A stretch of DNA of 64,000 nt from Euryarchaeota archaeon UBA58 (GCA_002498525.1 DAHR01000019.1:1-64000), one strand, 5' to 3'. Numbered from the stretch's first letter, positions 36,340-45,158 are shown. Notes: a model not told the origin generated them from the sequence alone. Numbers and translations: made by a program.

Positions 36340-36726
36340 TCAGCCAAAAGACTGACCACAACCACAGGAGCGATCGGCGTTCGGGTTATTCATCTGGAAA
36401 CCGCCTCCCATCAGGCTGTCTTTGAAGTCGAGGCTGAGACCATTCAGTAGAGCACTATCCTTGTCGTGTACAAGGACCTTGACCTGATCCACAAGAATAG
36501 TCTGGAAACCCTCTTCTTCTGGACATTCGACTATCTTCATATCGTACAGATACCCTGAACAGCCTCCAGACTGGGCGCTGATGATCAAGACGTGACTTTC
36601 GATATCAGCACCAATCGCTTGCTTGATTGCTACTCTTGCAGATTCCGTGACTTCGATGTTCACGTCGACGACATCGAAGGATTGCGCGACTGGTAACGAG
36701 AAGCTGGTACCGCCAAGAATTCCCAT
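36340..36726 (-). CDS. erpA: A-type iron-sulfur cluster carrier (IscA/ErpA/HesB)
   Basis: The three conserved cysteines are present: one in SGGCSGYLYDM and two in SCGCGQSF at the C-terminus. The core starts at VTESARVAIKQ. It transfers Fe-S clusters to target enzymes. The start at ATG 36726 has GGTGG nine bases upstream; GTG 36663 is an alternative. It is upstream of the YgfZ-like gene in one transcript. Confidence 0.93.
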   Translation of the reverse strand: MGILGGTSFSLPVAQSFDVVDVNIEVTESARVAIKQAIGADIESHVLIISAQSGGCSGYLYDMKIVECPEEEGFQTILVDQVKVLVHDKDSALLNGLSLDFKDSLMGGGFQMNNPNADRSCGCGQSFG

Positions 36727-36817
36727 GAACAGACCCACCAGCGGGTGATATATCAACAGTTGCAGTGAGGAGATGCTAATCGGTCAATCCAAGACATGAG
36801 GCCGTTCTGTGAGATTC

Positions 36818-37624
36818 ATGGAGGGTTATCGGGAGAAGGATGTCGTTCGATTCGAAGGTCATTCTACCAGACGATTATCCGAACCCGTTGCAATCGAGGC
36901 AGCATTGAGCATCAGAGTAGTATCCTATGATGGAGTCGAATTTTCCCTCGGTATAACCATGCGGACCCCGGGACAGGACGAAGATCTCATCTTGGGTCAT
37001 TGTATCACTGAGGGTGTGATTGATTCGGCAGCCGAAGTTCAAAACGTTGAAATTCTTCAGAATGATGCGAAAGTCTATCTCTCCAAACAATCGAATTTCC
37101 AACCAGAGGATCATGTCAGAAGGTCTACTCGATCTTCCGCTTGTGGAATCTGTGGTAAAGAATCCATTTCCAATCTCTTGCATATGCACGGTCCAACTTT
37201 AGATAAACGTTTATCACTTGATTCAGGAATGATAACTGAGTCGGTACGCGAATTGAAAGATCGTCAGGATATATTCAGAGTGACGGGAGGGACTCATGCT
37301 TGCGCTCTGTTCAGTCATTCCGGGCGATTGTCATTAATCCGAGAAGATGTCGGCCGGCATAATGCTCTTGACAAATTGATTGGGGCGATGTTGAAACAAC
37401 AACTCAGTCCAATGGATTTCCCCTTAGTGGTGGTTTCAGGTCGCGCATCATTTGAACTCGTTCAGAAATCAATCAGGGCGGGATTACCTGTGTTTGCTGC
37501 AGTTGGAGCCCCGAGTACCTTGGCAGTGGAACTTGCTACTGAACACGGATTGACATTGGTTGCCTTCGTTCGTGAGGATCGGATGACGGTGTATTCTGGA
37601 CGACGCCGAATCAATTTCGTATGA
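36818..37624 (+). CDS. fdhD: FdhD sulfurtransferase (formate dehydrogenase accessory)
   Basis: It transfers sulfur to the molybdenum cofactor of formate dehydrogenase-type enzymes. Seen: TPGQDEDLILGHCITEGVI, the CxxC pair in SSACGICGKES, TGGTHACALFS and LIREDVGRHNALDKLIGA. About 269 residues. No formate dehydrogenase is in the window. It is divergent from the Fe-S carrier gene. ATG 36818 is preferred over GTG 36809. Confidence 0.93.
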   Translation: MEGYREKDVVRFEGHSTRRLSEPVAIEAALSIRVVSYDGVEFSLGITMRTPGQDEDLILGHCITEGVIDSAAEVQNVEILQNDAKVYLSKQSNFQPEDHVRRSTRSSACGICGKESISNLLHMHGPTLDKRLSLDSGMITESVRELKDRQDIFRVTGGTHACALFSHSGRLSLIREDVGRHNALDKLIGAMLKQQLSPMDFPLVVVSGRASFELVQKSIRAGLPVFAAVGAPSTLAVELATEHGLTLVAFVREDRMTVYSGRRRINFV

Positions 37625-37652
37625 ATTATATCGTTCCCAGCATAATTCGCCT

Positions 37653-39410
37653 TCAGGCACGTAATCTGTCTAGTTTCTGCTGTTCCTTCAGAAGCAGCAT
37701 GCATCTGTTCAGTTGAGTTCTACACAGTAGATTCTCTTCTTCTTCAAGATCCCTCTCAAGAGCTTGTTCGAAGCAACTGACAGCGTCTAGGAAGTGTTCC
37801 ATCGCTGCGTACGACGAACCCATATTGTACATGGTTCTACCAGTAACCATGGTTGGGTCCATGGATATCGCTTGATGATAGGATTGGATGCTTTCGACGT
37901 ATTGGCCTAATTGGTGCAAAGCATTACCTCGGCCATTATGTGCTCGAACTCGCAGCTCTTTTTCTTCCCTCGGAGCACTTCCGACGGTCTTCTCGAAACA
38001 CTGCAAGGCTTCGATACCCTTGTTATCTGCTAACAACGAGAGTCCCTTGTTGTACCATTCAATTGAGGTATTGACATCATCATCTCCTTTATCTTCAGTC
38101 GGCTGTACTTTTTGAATTACAATTTGTGCAGCAGCAATGAGATCGACCTCCTTAATTTTATCCGTTTGCGCCTCGTGTTCGGATTTCGAAGATTCCAATT
38201 CCTCCGCTTTTAATCTGCATTGATCACTTTTTTGGAAATGCCCTGCCGCCTCAAGAGCATCGGACATTCCGTGCCAAGATTTCGCCGTCGACCCATATTG
38301 TTCGATTATCGTCTTCCATGTTTGAACTGCAGTTGAGTGTTCTCCCCCTTCACTATATTTTCTCGCATTCTGGATTAGCACGACGAGGGAATCCTCAAGA
38401 GCGATTGAATCGGTATTGTCTGCCTCGTCGACTCCCTCTATAAGCGGGCGTGAGTCTTCCTCTGTCTGCTGCTCTGGATGCTGCGTTGAAACTTCTGAAT
38501 CAGACGAATTCGTAGTTGATTCTTCCAAGATTTCCTGACTTTCTTGTTGCGGTAGAGATTGTAGAATCAGATTTGTTGGTTCGAGTTCAGCAATTTTTTT
38601 CCAGAACACCTCGGCTTCGTCTTTCTGATCTGAATTCCAGAGCATTTGTCCGATCAAGTGGAGAGAAGCGACATGATTCTCATCGAGTGTCAGAGCATAC
38701 TGGATAGTTCCGAGAGCATCAGCATGCAGACCCATTTCTGACAAACACAAACCGCACAGATGCCATAGAGAGGGGGATTCCTTGAATTCTCCTTCCAGGG
38801 CTGATGTTAATATTGTCAAAGCCGCTTTGAATTCATCGTCACGAATCAGTTTAGACAGTTGGGTTATTAAATCTGCTTCCGTCATCTCATCCGTCTCAGA
38901 GGCGTTTTCAGATTCGATGAATTCATTTCGAGGTTGAGTGGGAGTTGTGGTGACCGTCGTTGATTGAAGGAGTGGGACAAGTTCTGTTTCAGCTTGATTC
39001 TCACCGGGTGGATCAGATGTTTGACCATCCACGATTATAACTTCGGAATCTGATCTTGATGCTAATTCGTGGAGTCTACCATCGTCGAGACCCAAATCCA
39101 ATGCTAACTGGGCAAATGAGTTGGCCTTCTCAGGTTCGCTGCCTGAGTAAAGAATAGCAAGATTTGCAACTGTAGGTGGATGATTTTTGTTAAGTCGAAA
39201 AGAGTGTTCCAAATATTCGATTGCCGAATCATGAAATCCCAGTTTATTCGAGATGACACCTAATCCATACCACGCCGCGGAATTTTCAGGTTCTTCTTCG
39301 ACGATCGACTGATACGCTTCATGAGCCTCAAGCAGCGCACCTTCTTTGACCATGGTGTTGGCCTCGGCGATATTACTGCCATTCACAGACCTATCGGCAC
39401 TGAGAATCAT
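37653..39410 (-). CDS. TPR-repeat protein
   Basis: 585 residues in three blocks of tetratricopeptide repeats: roughly 20-110 (AWYGLGVISNKLGFHDSAIEYLEHSF), 165-275 and 420-570 (GNALHQLGQYVESIQSYHQAI). They are separated by acidic, Ser/Gln-rich linkers. No signal peptide or catalytic domain is seen, so it is a cytoplasmic scaffold or binding protein. The partner is unknown. It converges on fdhD. Confidence 0.85.
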   Translation of the reverse strand: MILSADRSVNGSNIAEANTMVKEGALLEAHEAYQSIVEEEPENSAAWYGLGVISNKLGFHDSAIEYLEHSFRLNKNHPPTVANLAILYSGSEPEKANSFAQLALDLGLDDGRLHELASRSDSEVIIVDGQTSDPPGENQAETELVPLLQSTTVTTTPTQPRNEFIESENASETDEMTEADLITQLSKLIRDDEFKAALTILTSALEGEFKESPSLWHLCGLCLSEMGLHADALGTIQYALTLDENHVASLHLIGQMLWNSDQKDEAEVFWKKIAELEPTNLILQSLPQQESQEILEESTTNSSDSEVSTQHPEQQTEEDSRPLIEGVDEADNTDSIALEDSLVVLIQNARKYSEGGEHSTAVQTWKTIIEQYGSTAKSWHGMSDALEAAGHFQKSDQCRLKAEELESSKSEHEAQTDKIKEVDLIAAAQIVIQKVQPTEDKGDDDVNTSIEWYNKGLSLLADNKGIEALQCFEKTVGSAPREEKELRVRAHNGRGNALHQLGQYVESIQSYHQAISMDPTMVTGRTMYNMGSSYAAMEHFLDAVSCFEQALERDLEEEENLLCRTQLNRCMLLLKEQQKLDRLRA

Positions 39411-39547
39411 GGATAAGATTTCGCAGACGATGATTGAGCATATTCTTCGTGATAAATTGAATATTTTACCTTGGCTGGTGAATTATTGAGGGTAATTTCA
39501 TGGTTGACGAGTAGCCCTGTAAGTTAATCAGAAGGTATACTGCTTCA

Positions 39548-39727
39548 ATGGTTAGAGGCGTGGTCATGGCTCTATCAGATGGTGCTGCATTGCTTCTGCT
39601 TTCAACCTCAATCTGGGGTGTTGCTACATGGTATTCTAGTTATATCATTCAATCAGTTTCACTGACAAGAATATTTGCCACTGCGGGAATCGCCTCCATG
39701 ATTGCCCTGCTGCTCTTGGTCTGGTGA
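39548..39727 (+). CDS. Small membrane protein (59 residues)
   Basis: Two hydrophobic segments (ALLLLSTSIWGVATWYSSYI and IFATAGIASMIALLLLVW) joined by a short polar turn, ending in VW. Starts at ATG 39548, or at ATG 39566 giving 53 residues. It fills the otherwise gene-free stretch between the TPR gene and the PqqD-like gene. The remaining bases of this gap (39411-39547, 39728-39808) show nothing recognisable. Function unknown. Confidence 0.5.
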   Translation: MVRGVVMALSDGAALLLLSTSIWGVATWYSSYIIQSVSLTRIFATAGIASMIALLLLVW

Positions 39728-39808
39728 TGTATTCTGAAAGAAATAATTTATCCTACACGAGTTCCAATCATCTGGCACCACATAGGTGACCGAGGAGTTC
39801 ATCCGAAT

Positions 39809-40147
39809 TTGGAGGGTGTGACCGGTAGGTGCGTCATTATCGTTCATGAGAAGAATTATTCGCGTATAGAGGGCATTCTTGCAAAAGTGATGAGGGCGCC
39901 TTCACAATTAAAGCGGCCATTGGATGACTTGAATTCTATGCTTTGGGAGTTGATGGATGGTTCTAGAACCAAGTCAGAGATTGCAGATATATTGGAACAG
40001 ACTTTCCACGAGAGGATGATTCCAGCTTCCTATAGAGTTGCTATGTCCATTCAGGAAATGATCGATTTAGGTCTTGTCATTCCTCTTCCTAGTCAATTCC
40101 GAGGTCAATGGAATATTGACGCGGTCATTGACTACGCAGATGATTGA
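39809..40147 (+). CDS. PqqD-like (RRE fold) small protein
   Basis: 112 residues. The segment from about residue 35 (RPLDDLNSMLWELMDG, SEIADILEQTF, then IQEMIDLGLV) follows the PqqD winged-helix pattern, the fold used as a leader-peptide binding element in RiPP synthesis. There is no radical SAM maturase nearby, so it may have a different role. The frame opens at a TTG; a GTG at 39818 is an alternative start. Confidence 0.65.
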   Translation: MEGVTGRCVIIVHEKNYSRIEGILAKVMRAPSQLKRPLDDLNSMLWELMDGSRTKSEIADILEQTFHERMIPASYRVAMSIQEMIDLGLVIPLPSQFRGQWNIDAVIDYADD

Positions 40148-40154
40148 ATCTCGG

Positions 40155-40955
40155 TCACACACTGGGAGGTGGTGTTTGAGATCTCAATGATTCGTCTCGT
40201 TGAGATTTGTAGACCCCGGCGAAGTATGCTATCATGGGCAGAACCAGGAGAAGAGAAAAACAGCCAATCAATGTCGCGACCCCATAGAAAGCCTCCGTAA
40301 CTGGGTCCAAGCTGAATTCCGTCACCTCGATGAGATTGTGTGAAGTAACGGTCATTTGAAGATGCAATCCAACTGATGAAATCACCTCATCATCATCATC
40401 GACGATGGTAATCTCCCAGGTAGTCAATTTCGTCTGTGAGGAAATCAAAAACTCAGCCCGTTCTTCGGCTGATACAATATCGTCGGCCTGAAGGAACCCG
40501 ACGCCTTCTATCGGTAATTCAAGTGACACTCTTCCTCGAAGAACCGTTTCCGTGGAGACAATGTCCATTGAATGAGTATAAGCAGCAATACAAGATTCAG
40601 AAACATCACTGTATTCTTTGCAATTGAAAGCCGAATCACCATCCAATCCCAGCAGTGGTGAATGATACCAAATGGAACTCGATGAATAGATCACGAGTTG
40701 CGAACCAATTGGCGCGTCTAGAACCGTGACATTGACCCATGTCAGAGCCGCGTTGGTGGTGACCTGCCATGCTGAGAGGTTTTCATCTGGTTGAGTCAAG
40801 ACTAGTATTTCCCCCCCATTCGAAGTATCATATCTATAATATTCTGAGTCTATGGTATTGGAATATACTGCATAGGATAAGACGAGAATAAGGACCAATC
40901 CAAGCCCAATCATGGTTCGAAGCATATTCGGATTTCTCGACAATGCCTTCTTCAT
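40155..40955 (-). CDS. Membrane protein with N- and C-terminal helices and an extracellular domain
   Basis: An N-terminal helix (MLRTMIGLGLVLILVLSYAVY) and a C-terminal helix (YGVATLIGCFSLLLVLPMIAYF) flank about 190 beta-rich residues with an acidic tract (IVDDDDEVISS). Two Cys (FNCKEYSDVSESCIA) could form a disulfide outside the cell. ATG 40955 (MKKALSRNP) is the natural start. No family recognised. It converges on the PqqD-like gene. Confidence 0.7.
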   Translation of the reverse strand: MKKALSRNPNMLRTMIGLGLVLILVLSYAVYSNTIDSEYYRYDTSNGGEILVLTQPDENLSAWQVTTNAALTWVNVTVLDAPIGSQLVIYSSSSIWYHSPLLGLDGDSAFNCKEYSDVSESCIAAYTHSMDIVSTETVLRGRVSLELPIEGVGFLQADDIVSAEERAEFLISSQTKLTTWEITIVDDDDEVISSVGLHLQMTVTSHNLIEVTEFSLDPVTEAFYGVATLIGCFSLLLVLPMIAYFAGVYKSQRDESLRSQTPPPSV

Positions 40956-40960
40956 CAAAT

Positions 40961-41000
40961 CCCCCCACATGATGAGGTGGTTTGAAACCTGTGTGGGGGG
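40961..41000. promoter_or_regulatory. Long GC-rich hairpin in divergent promoter region
   Basis: CCCCCCACA at 40961-40969 pairs perfectly with TGTGGGGGG at 40992-41000 around a loop that itself contains the palindrome GGTTTGAAACC. It begins directly upstream of the minus-strand membrane protein start (40955), so it would form in that gene's leader. Confidence 0.4.
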
Positions 41001-41046
41001 GGCTAAGAATGGTTGACTGGTAACGCATTCCTTCGATTGAAGTCAT

Positions 41047-41060
41047 CACGGTTAAATACG
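41047..41060 (+). promoter_or_regulatory. Candidate TATA box of the ribosomal operon
   Basis: CACGGTTAAATACG, with TTAAATAC at 41052-41059, lies about 40 bases before the rps19e start, suiting a short leader that contains the AGGTGA Shine-Dalgarno at 41085-41090. No other TATA-like element is in this gap. Confidence 0.4.
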
Positions 41061-41095
41061 GCCTCAAGGTCGCCCGCTCGCTACAAGGTGAATCA

Positions 41096-41566
41096 ATGAC
41101 GTCATTCCAAGATGTACCCGCCGATCTTCTCATCCAGATTCTGGCGAAAGGTCTACAGGACAACGATGCCATTACTGCTCCGCAGTGGGCCGAATTCGCC
41201 AAGACTGGTACTCATCGAGAACGCCCTCCTGTACAGGGTGATTGGTGGTATGTGAGGTCGGCTGCCGTGCTCCGAAAAGTGGCTCTGAAAGGACCCATCG
41301 GTGCTAACCACATGGCACAATTATTCGGCGGGCCGAAGGACAGGGGTGTCAAGCCTAACAGGGCCGTGGCTGGCTCAAGGAAAGTGTCGCGATGCATTCT
41401 CCAGCAATTGACTGCTGCCGGTTACATCATCAACGCTCACAATACAGCAGGAAATGTCACACTGGGGAAAATTTTGACGCCATCAGGGCAAAGTATTCTG
41501 GATGAGATGGCACATTCGGTTCGGGACGAAGCGGAAGCAAAGTACCCCGGACTTGCTCGTTATTGA
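41096..41566 (+). CDS. rps19e: Small subunit ribosomal protein S19e
   Basis: Archaeal/eukaryotic-specific protein of the 30S subunit. Seen: VPADLLIQILAKGL, PPVQGDWWYVRSAAVLRKVAL, GGPKDRGVKPNRAVAGSRKV and LQQLTAAGYI, the standard S19e blocks. 156 residues, normal. AGGTGAATCA precedes the ATG. It is the first gene of a ribosomal operon continuing with L39e, L31e and S17e. Confidence 0.97.
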   Translation: MTSFQDVPADLLIQILAKGLQDNDAITAPQWAEFAKTGTHRERPPVQGDWWYVRSAAVLRKVALKGPIGANHMAQLFGGPKDRGVKPNRAVAGSRKVSRCILQQLTAAGYIINAHNTAGNVTLGKILTPSGQSILDEMAHSVRDEAEAKYPGLARY

Positions 41567-41577
41567 GGTGAAAAAAG

Positions 41578-41733
41578 ATGGCAAGACACAAACCATTCGC
41601 TAAGAAACAACGCCTAATCAAGGCTACGAAACAGAATCGGCGAGTCCCAGTCTGGGTCATGCTTCGCACGAATCGAAACACAGTATCCCATCCGAAACGT
41701 CACCACTGGCGCCGTTCCAAACTTCAAAGGTGA
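41578..41733 (+). CDS. rpl39e: Large subunit ribosomal protein L39e
   Basis: 51 residues, very basic. It begins [20 protein letters not shown] and continues with [10 protein letters not shown] and HWRRSKLQR, the full L39e consensus. Start ATG 41578 follows GAGGTGAAAAAAG. L39e lines the exit tunnel of the large subunit. L31e starts five bases after its stop. Confidence 0.96.
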   Translation: MARHKPFAKKQRLIKATKQNRRVPVWVMLRTNRNTVSHPKRHHWRRSKLQR

Positions 41734-41737
41734 TTAG

Positions 41738-42001
41738 ATGACTGAAGTGAAAGAAATGGTCATTCCACTCCGCGCAGCATGGAACGTTCCTCGGACTAAG
41801 AGGGCCAATAGAGCAATGGCGGAGATAAAGCGTCATGTTGCTCAACACATGAAAATTCAAGAAGATGAAGATATTTGGATAGACCAGGCTGTGAATGAAG
41901 TTATTTGGTCAAGAGGAATGCAGAAACCCCCTCGAAAAATCCGAATTGTCTGCACTCGCGAAGAAGGATTTCCGTTGGAAGTCAAATTAGCGGAGGAATG
42001 A
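41738..42001 (+). CDS. rpl31e: Large subunit ribosomal protein L31e
   Basis: 87 residues with VIPLRAAWNVPRTKRANRAM, AEIKRHVAQHMK and DQAVNEVIWSRG, the L31e blocks. It sits at the tunnel exit and contributes to SRP docking. The short spacing to L39e and S17e shows a single transcript. Confidence 0.96.
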   Translation: MTEVKEMVIPLRAAWNVPRTKRANRAMAEIKRHVAQHMKIQEDEDIWIDQAVNEVIWSRGMQKPPRKIRIVCTREEGFPLEVKLAEE

Positions 42002-42004
42002 ATC

Positions 42005-42196
42005 TTGGGCAATATCAGACCGTCATTCATCAAGAGTCGCGCTGTGCGTCTTCTGGAGATATATCCTGACCGCTTCACAGATGATTTCGACACCAATAAG
42101 CTCCTGGTGGCTGAATACACTGATGTGGACAATAACCGCATGCGTAACTGGATAGCCGGATATATCACCTGCTACATCCAACGCCGAACTGATTGA
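42005..42196 (+). CDS. rps17e: Small subunit ribosomal protein S17e
   Basis: 63 residues: MGNIRPSFIKSRAVRLLEIY, FTDDFDTNKLLV and NRMRNWIAGYITCYI match S17e. It begins with a TTG codon three bases after the L31e stop; no other start fits the conserved MGNIR beginning. Archaeal operons often place eIF6 after L31e, so S17e in this slot is a local variation. Confidence 0.94.
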   Translation: MGNIRPSFIKSRAVRLLEIYPDRFTDDFDTNKLLVAEYTDVDNNRMRNWIAGYITCYIQRRTD

Positions 42197-42248
42197 TCTC
42201 CTAACCGTGGAGATAATCACTCAACTCTTCTTCGTCTAGGTGAAGGGC

Positions 42249-43001
42249 ATGGGTGGCCGAGAACCAATTCTACTTCCGGATCACACCGATAGGGTATCGA
42301 TCGTTCTCGTAAATCCCTCCCATGATGGGAATATCGGGGCCGTTGCTCGTACAATGTTGAATTTCGGATTCACCGATCTGCGAATTGTAGGCCATTCCGG
42401 AGAGTGGAGTAGAGATGTACGGAATAGGGCAAAACACGCTCAAAATGTGATAGATAATATTGGCGTTTTCGAAACACTTGGTGATGCGATCTCAGATTCA
42501 TCTTTGGTTATCGGCACGTCGGGAAAGAGGGAGATTGGAGATCGAACTGAACTACGTCATTTTTTGTTGCCCGAAGAATTACCGGAGCAATTGGATGGAG
42601 TAGAGGGGAAGATAGCCCTGGTTTTCGGTCCAGAGGGTGTGGGTTTGTTGAACGATGAACTCAGGGCCTGTGATTTACTTGTGACAATACCTACTTGGGA
42701 GGGATACCCTATCCTCAATCTCAGTCACGCTGTGACTGTGATTTGTTATGCTTGGTTCACTCAGTCAACGGACGTGATAACAGCAGGAGCAGAAGAGAGA
42801 TTGCTTTCTCCTGAATTGCGAAACAGATTCAGACAAGAAGTGCATCGATTATCAAGAAATGTTCCCACTCGTGACCATAGGCGGGGTGGAATCGAAGAGA
42901 CACTCTTGCGAGTGATACTCAGAGGTCTTCCGAAAGATGATGAGATCCATCGAATTCTATCCGTGATATCAGAGTCAGCAGACGCGTTTGAAGAGGAGTG
43001 A
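42249..43001 (+). CDS. trmJ: TrmJ-like SPOUT tRNA 2'-O-methyltransferase
   Basis: SpoU-family motifs are present: NPSHDGNIGAVARTMLNFGF (motif 1), ALVFGPEGVGLLNDEL (motif 2) and PILNLSHAVTVICYAW (motif 3). These form the SAM-binding knot. The C-terminal extension fits TrmJ, which methylates the ribose of nucleotide 32 in tRNA. ATG 42249 follows AGGTGAAGGGC directly; GTG 42240 is less likely. It is last in the ribosomal transcript and converges on queD. Confidence 0.9.
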   Translation: MGGREPILLPDHTDRVSIVLVNPSHDGNIGAVARTMLNFGFTDLRIVGHSGEWSRDVRNRAKHAQNVIDNIGVFETLGDAISDSSLVIGTSGKREIGDRTELRHFLLPEELPEQLDGVEGKIALVFGPEGVGLLNDELRACDLLVTIPTWEGYPILNLSHAVTVICYAWFTQSTDVITAGAEERLLSPELRNRFRQEVHRLSRNVPTRDHRRGGIEETLLRVILRGLPKDDEIHRILSVISESADAFEEE

Positions 43002-43005
43002 CGCG

Positions 43006-43458
43006 TCATTCTCTTCGCCACGAAGCCCAGGATTTTGGAGTCTCCCGAACGTGCATTGCGACTAATTGAAGTCGATTTCCGTATGCAGTGATGATGTGTG
43101 AATCAACCTGTTCAAAAGCCCACTTGGCAAGGTTCTCTGCTGTCGGAATAAAATCAACAACGACAGTTCGGTGCCCATCTCCCATCGCTGCAAGCGCAGA
43201 CAGTGCTTCCTTGTCGCTTGAATAGACGATGAACGCATGGTCGACTACATCGTGTATCTGCTGGGTCAGAATCGCAGCAACATCGCTGAAGTCGATTAAC
43301 ATCCCCTCTTCGGAAACACCTTCATCGCCTACGACATCACCTTCTATTTCGACTTCCCAACGGTACCGGTGACCGTGAAGGTGTTTGCATTTGCTCTTGT
43401 GATTCGGAACCCGATGTCCTGTGTCGGTTTCTATGAATCTTCGAATTGTTGTAGTCAT
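43006..43458 (-). CDS. queD: 6-carboxy-5,6,7,8-tetrahydropterin synthase (QueD)
   Basis: Second step of preQ0 synthesis. Zinc-binding His residues are in FIETDTGHRVPN and HLHGHRYRWEVEI; the catalytic Cys is the one in SKCKHLHGH. DFIPTAENLAKWAFEQ is the conserved later block. About 150 residues. Last gene of the preQ0 operon, starting three bases after the queC-msrB stop. Confidence 0.94.
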   Translation of the reverse strand: MTTTIRRFIETDTGHRVPNHKSKCKHLHGHRYRWEVEIEGDVVGDEGVSEEGMLIDFSDVAAILTQQIHDVVDHAFIVYSSDKEALSALAAMGDGHRTVVVDFIPTAENLAKWAFEQVDSHIITAYGNRLQLVAMHVRETPKSWASWRRE

Positions 43459-43461
43459 GTA

Positions 43462-44553
43462 TTATTCTCCTGTGAATTCCAAACAAATGGAATTGATACA
43501 GTATCTCTCACCTTTTGATTCAGAAAAAACATGGCCTAGATGGGAATCGCATTTAGAACAGCGCAATTCTACTCTGATCATTCCATGACTGTGATCCTCT
43601 ATCCTTCGAATTTTCGCGTCAGAAATTTCACGATTAAAGGACGGCCATCCACATCCCGAATCATATTTCATGTCAGATTCAAATAATTGTTTTGAGCAAT
43701 CCGCACAGCGATATACTCCGTCTTCGAAGTGTTTATCGAACTCGCCACTGAAAGCTTGTTCAGTGCCATTTTGTTTCATTACATGAAATCTCAACTGAGA
43801 ATTCAACGCTCCCTGTAAAACATCTTTCCATGGTTTAGTGTATTCTATTGGGTCTTCCCGACCCAGAGCATGGAATGCTAGGATTCGTTCAATATCAGCC
43901 CCACTTGTACCGCTGGCCCTACCCTCAGAATCGGGATTGTAAGAGGAAATAGTGTTCTCGAAGATTCTCTCGAAATCTAGATTGAGAACGCTACAGGATT
44001 CTAGGGCATCTCGCAGAATCGTCTCTTTATCTCCATCGATATAAGGAAGGTGGAAACTCACTCGGTCACTACCCCAATTACCCAGAGCGAATGCCCCAGC
44101 GATTGCAGAGTAGAATTCCGGTCTACAATCAGGGTAGATCGCGTGATCCCCAGAGTGAACACCCATGGCGATATCTACATCGCAGTCCTCACGGTGCGAA
44201 ACACTCAGTGCATAACCATAGAGAATCGAGGCGAAGATAGCGTTGCGGTTCGGCACCACAGTAATTTTCATCTGTTCTTCCTCATAATACCCTTCAGGTA
44301 CCTCGATATCGTCCGAGGTCAGTGCCGAATGAAAGAGAGACATGGCGCTGGATAAATCCGCGATTTTGTGCTCGACCCGATGCCCCTCACCTTCGAGATA
44401 TTCGATATTCGCCTTCGCACGTTCAAGTTCGATTCGATGCTTCTGACCATATTCATAGGAAATGCAACTGACCTTGTAACCATCAGCCAACAACCGCAAC
44501 AACAGGCCAGTTGAATCCATCCCACCAGAGAGTGCCATCACAGCACGAATCAT
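43462..44553 (-). CDS. queC: Fusion of QueC (7-cyano-7-deazaguanine synthase) and MsrB (methionine sulfoxide reductase B)
   Basis: Residues 1-240 are QueC, the ATP-dependent enzyme making preQ0. The P-loop is LSGGMDST (8-15), with SYEYGQKHRIE and VVPNRNAIF as further family blocks. The zinc site that normally has four Cys (CYx6CGxCxxC) reads S204, S214, S217 and D220, so all four are lost although the surrounding residues (ISSY, ERILAFHALG, EDPIEY) are kept. Residues 241-363 are a complete MsrB with zinc Cys 283, 286, 332 and 335, GCGWPSF, and catalytic Cys352 in RYCINS. ATG 44553 overlaps the queE stop by four bases. Confidence 0.92.
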   Translation of the reverse strand: MIRAVMALSGGMDSTGLLLRLLADGYKVSCISYEYGQKHRIELERAKANIEYLEGEGHRVEHKIADLSSAMSLFHSALTSDDIEVPEGYYEEEQMKITVVPNRNAIFASILYGYALSVSHREDCDVDIAMGVHSGDHAIYPDCRPEFYSAIAGAFALGNWGSDRVSFHLPYIDGDKETILRDALESCSVLNLDFERIFENTISSYNPDSEGRASGTSGADIERILAFHALGREDPIEYTKPWKDVLQGALNSQLRFHVMKQNGTEQAFSGEFDKHFEDGVYRCADCSKQLFESDMKYDSGCGWPSFNREISDAKIRRIEDHSHGMIRVELRCSKCDSHLGHVFSESKGERYCINSICLEFTGE

Positions 44554-45149
44554 AACACACCCATCCATTTGTGGGTCTGGAGGGATAGTCTCCATCCAGG
44601 ACTATCCTTCACCAGAGCCTCTACCACTGCGAAATTTTGTCCGTTCTGTTCGACACTCTCAGTTTCGATGTAACAAGGCTGGAGGAACAAATGATCGAAG
44701 CCATTCCGCAGGTCGTCGTATAATGAGAGGTCTTGTCCACAGTAAACGACCTTGAGTTCATCCCCTGTACGTTGCTTTATTGCAACATTGGGATAGACTT
44801 GGTCCTTCGGGGATACACATATCCAATCGATGATATCAGGCACAGGTATGGTTCCATTTGTCTCGATGGAAAGTAACTTCCCTCTTTCTTTCAGGGACTT
44901 TCCAATCGTTTCAAGATCTTGTAGACATGGTTCGCCTCCGGTGAATATCACTCTGTCACAAACGAAAGAATCGACTTCATCCAAAATTTCTTCCAGGGAC
45001 CATTCTTCATACTTCATGAAATCCGTATCACACCATTCACAACGCAGATTACAATCACCGAACCGAATGAACACATGGGGAATTCCGGAATGAAATGCCT
45101 CTCCTTGTACAGAGTAGAAAATTTCTACAATTGGATACGTGACAGTCAA
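44550..45149 (-). CDS. queE: 7-carboxy-7-deazaguanine synthase (QueE)
   Basis: Radical SAM enzyme of the third preQ0 step. IFYSVQGEAFHSGIPHVFIR and the cluster motif GDCNLRCEWCDT (CxxxCxxC) are present, then VIFTGGEPCLQD for SAM binding. 199 residues, normal. It lies between folE and queC and shares an ATGA overlap with queC, so translation is coupled. Confidence 0.95.
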   Translation of the reverse strand: MTVTYPIVEIFYSVQGEAFHSGIPHVFIRFGDCNLRCEWCDTDFMKYEEWSLEEILDEVDSFVCDRVIFTGGEPCLQDLETIGKSLKERGKLLSIETNGTIPVPDIIDWICVSPKDQVYPNVAIKQRTGDELKVVYCGQDLSLYDDLRNGFDHLFLQPCYIETESVEQNGQNFAVVEALVKDSPGWRLSLQTHKWMGVL

Positions 45150-45158
45150 AGTTTCACC

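Noticed and set aside
39548..40147. A RiPP biosynthetic cluster
   Set aside because: No radical SAM, YcaO or peptidase partner was found next to the PqqD-like gene, and the small frame is a membrane protein rather than a leader-core peptide.
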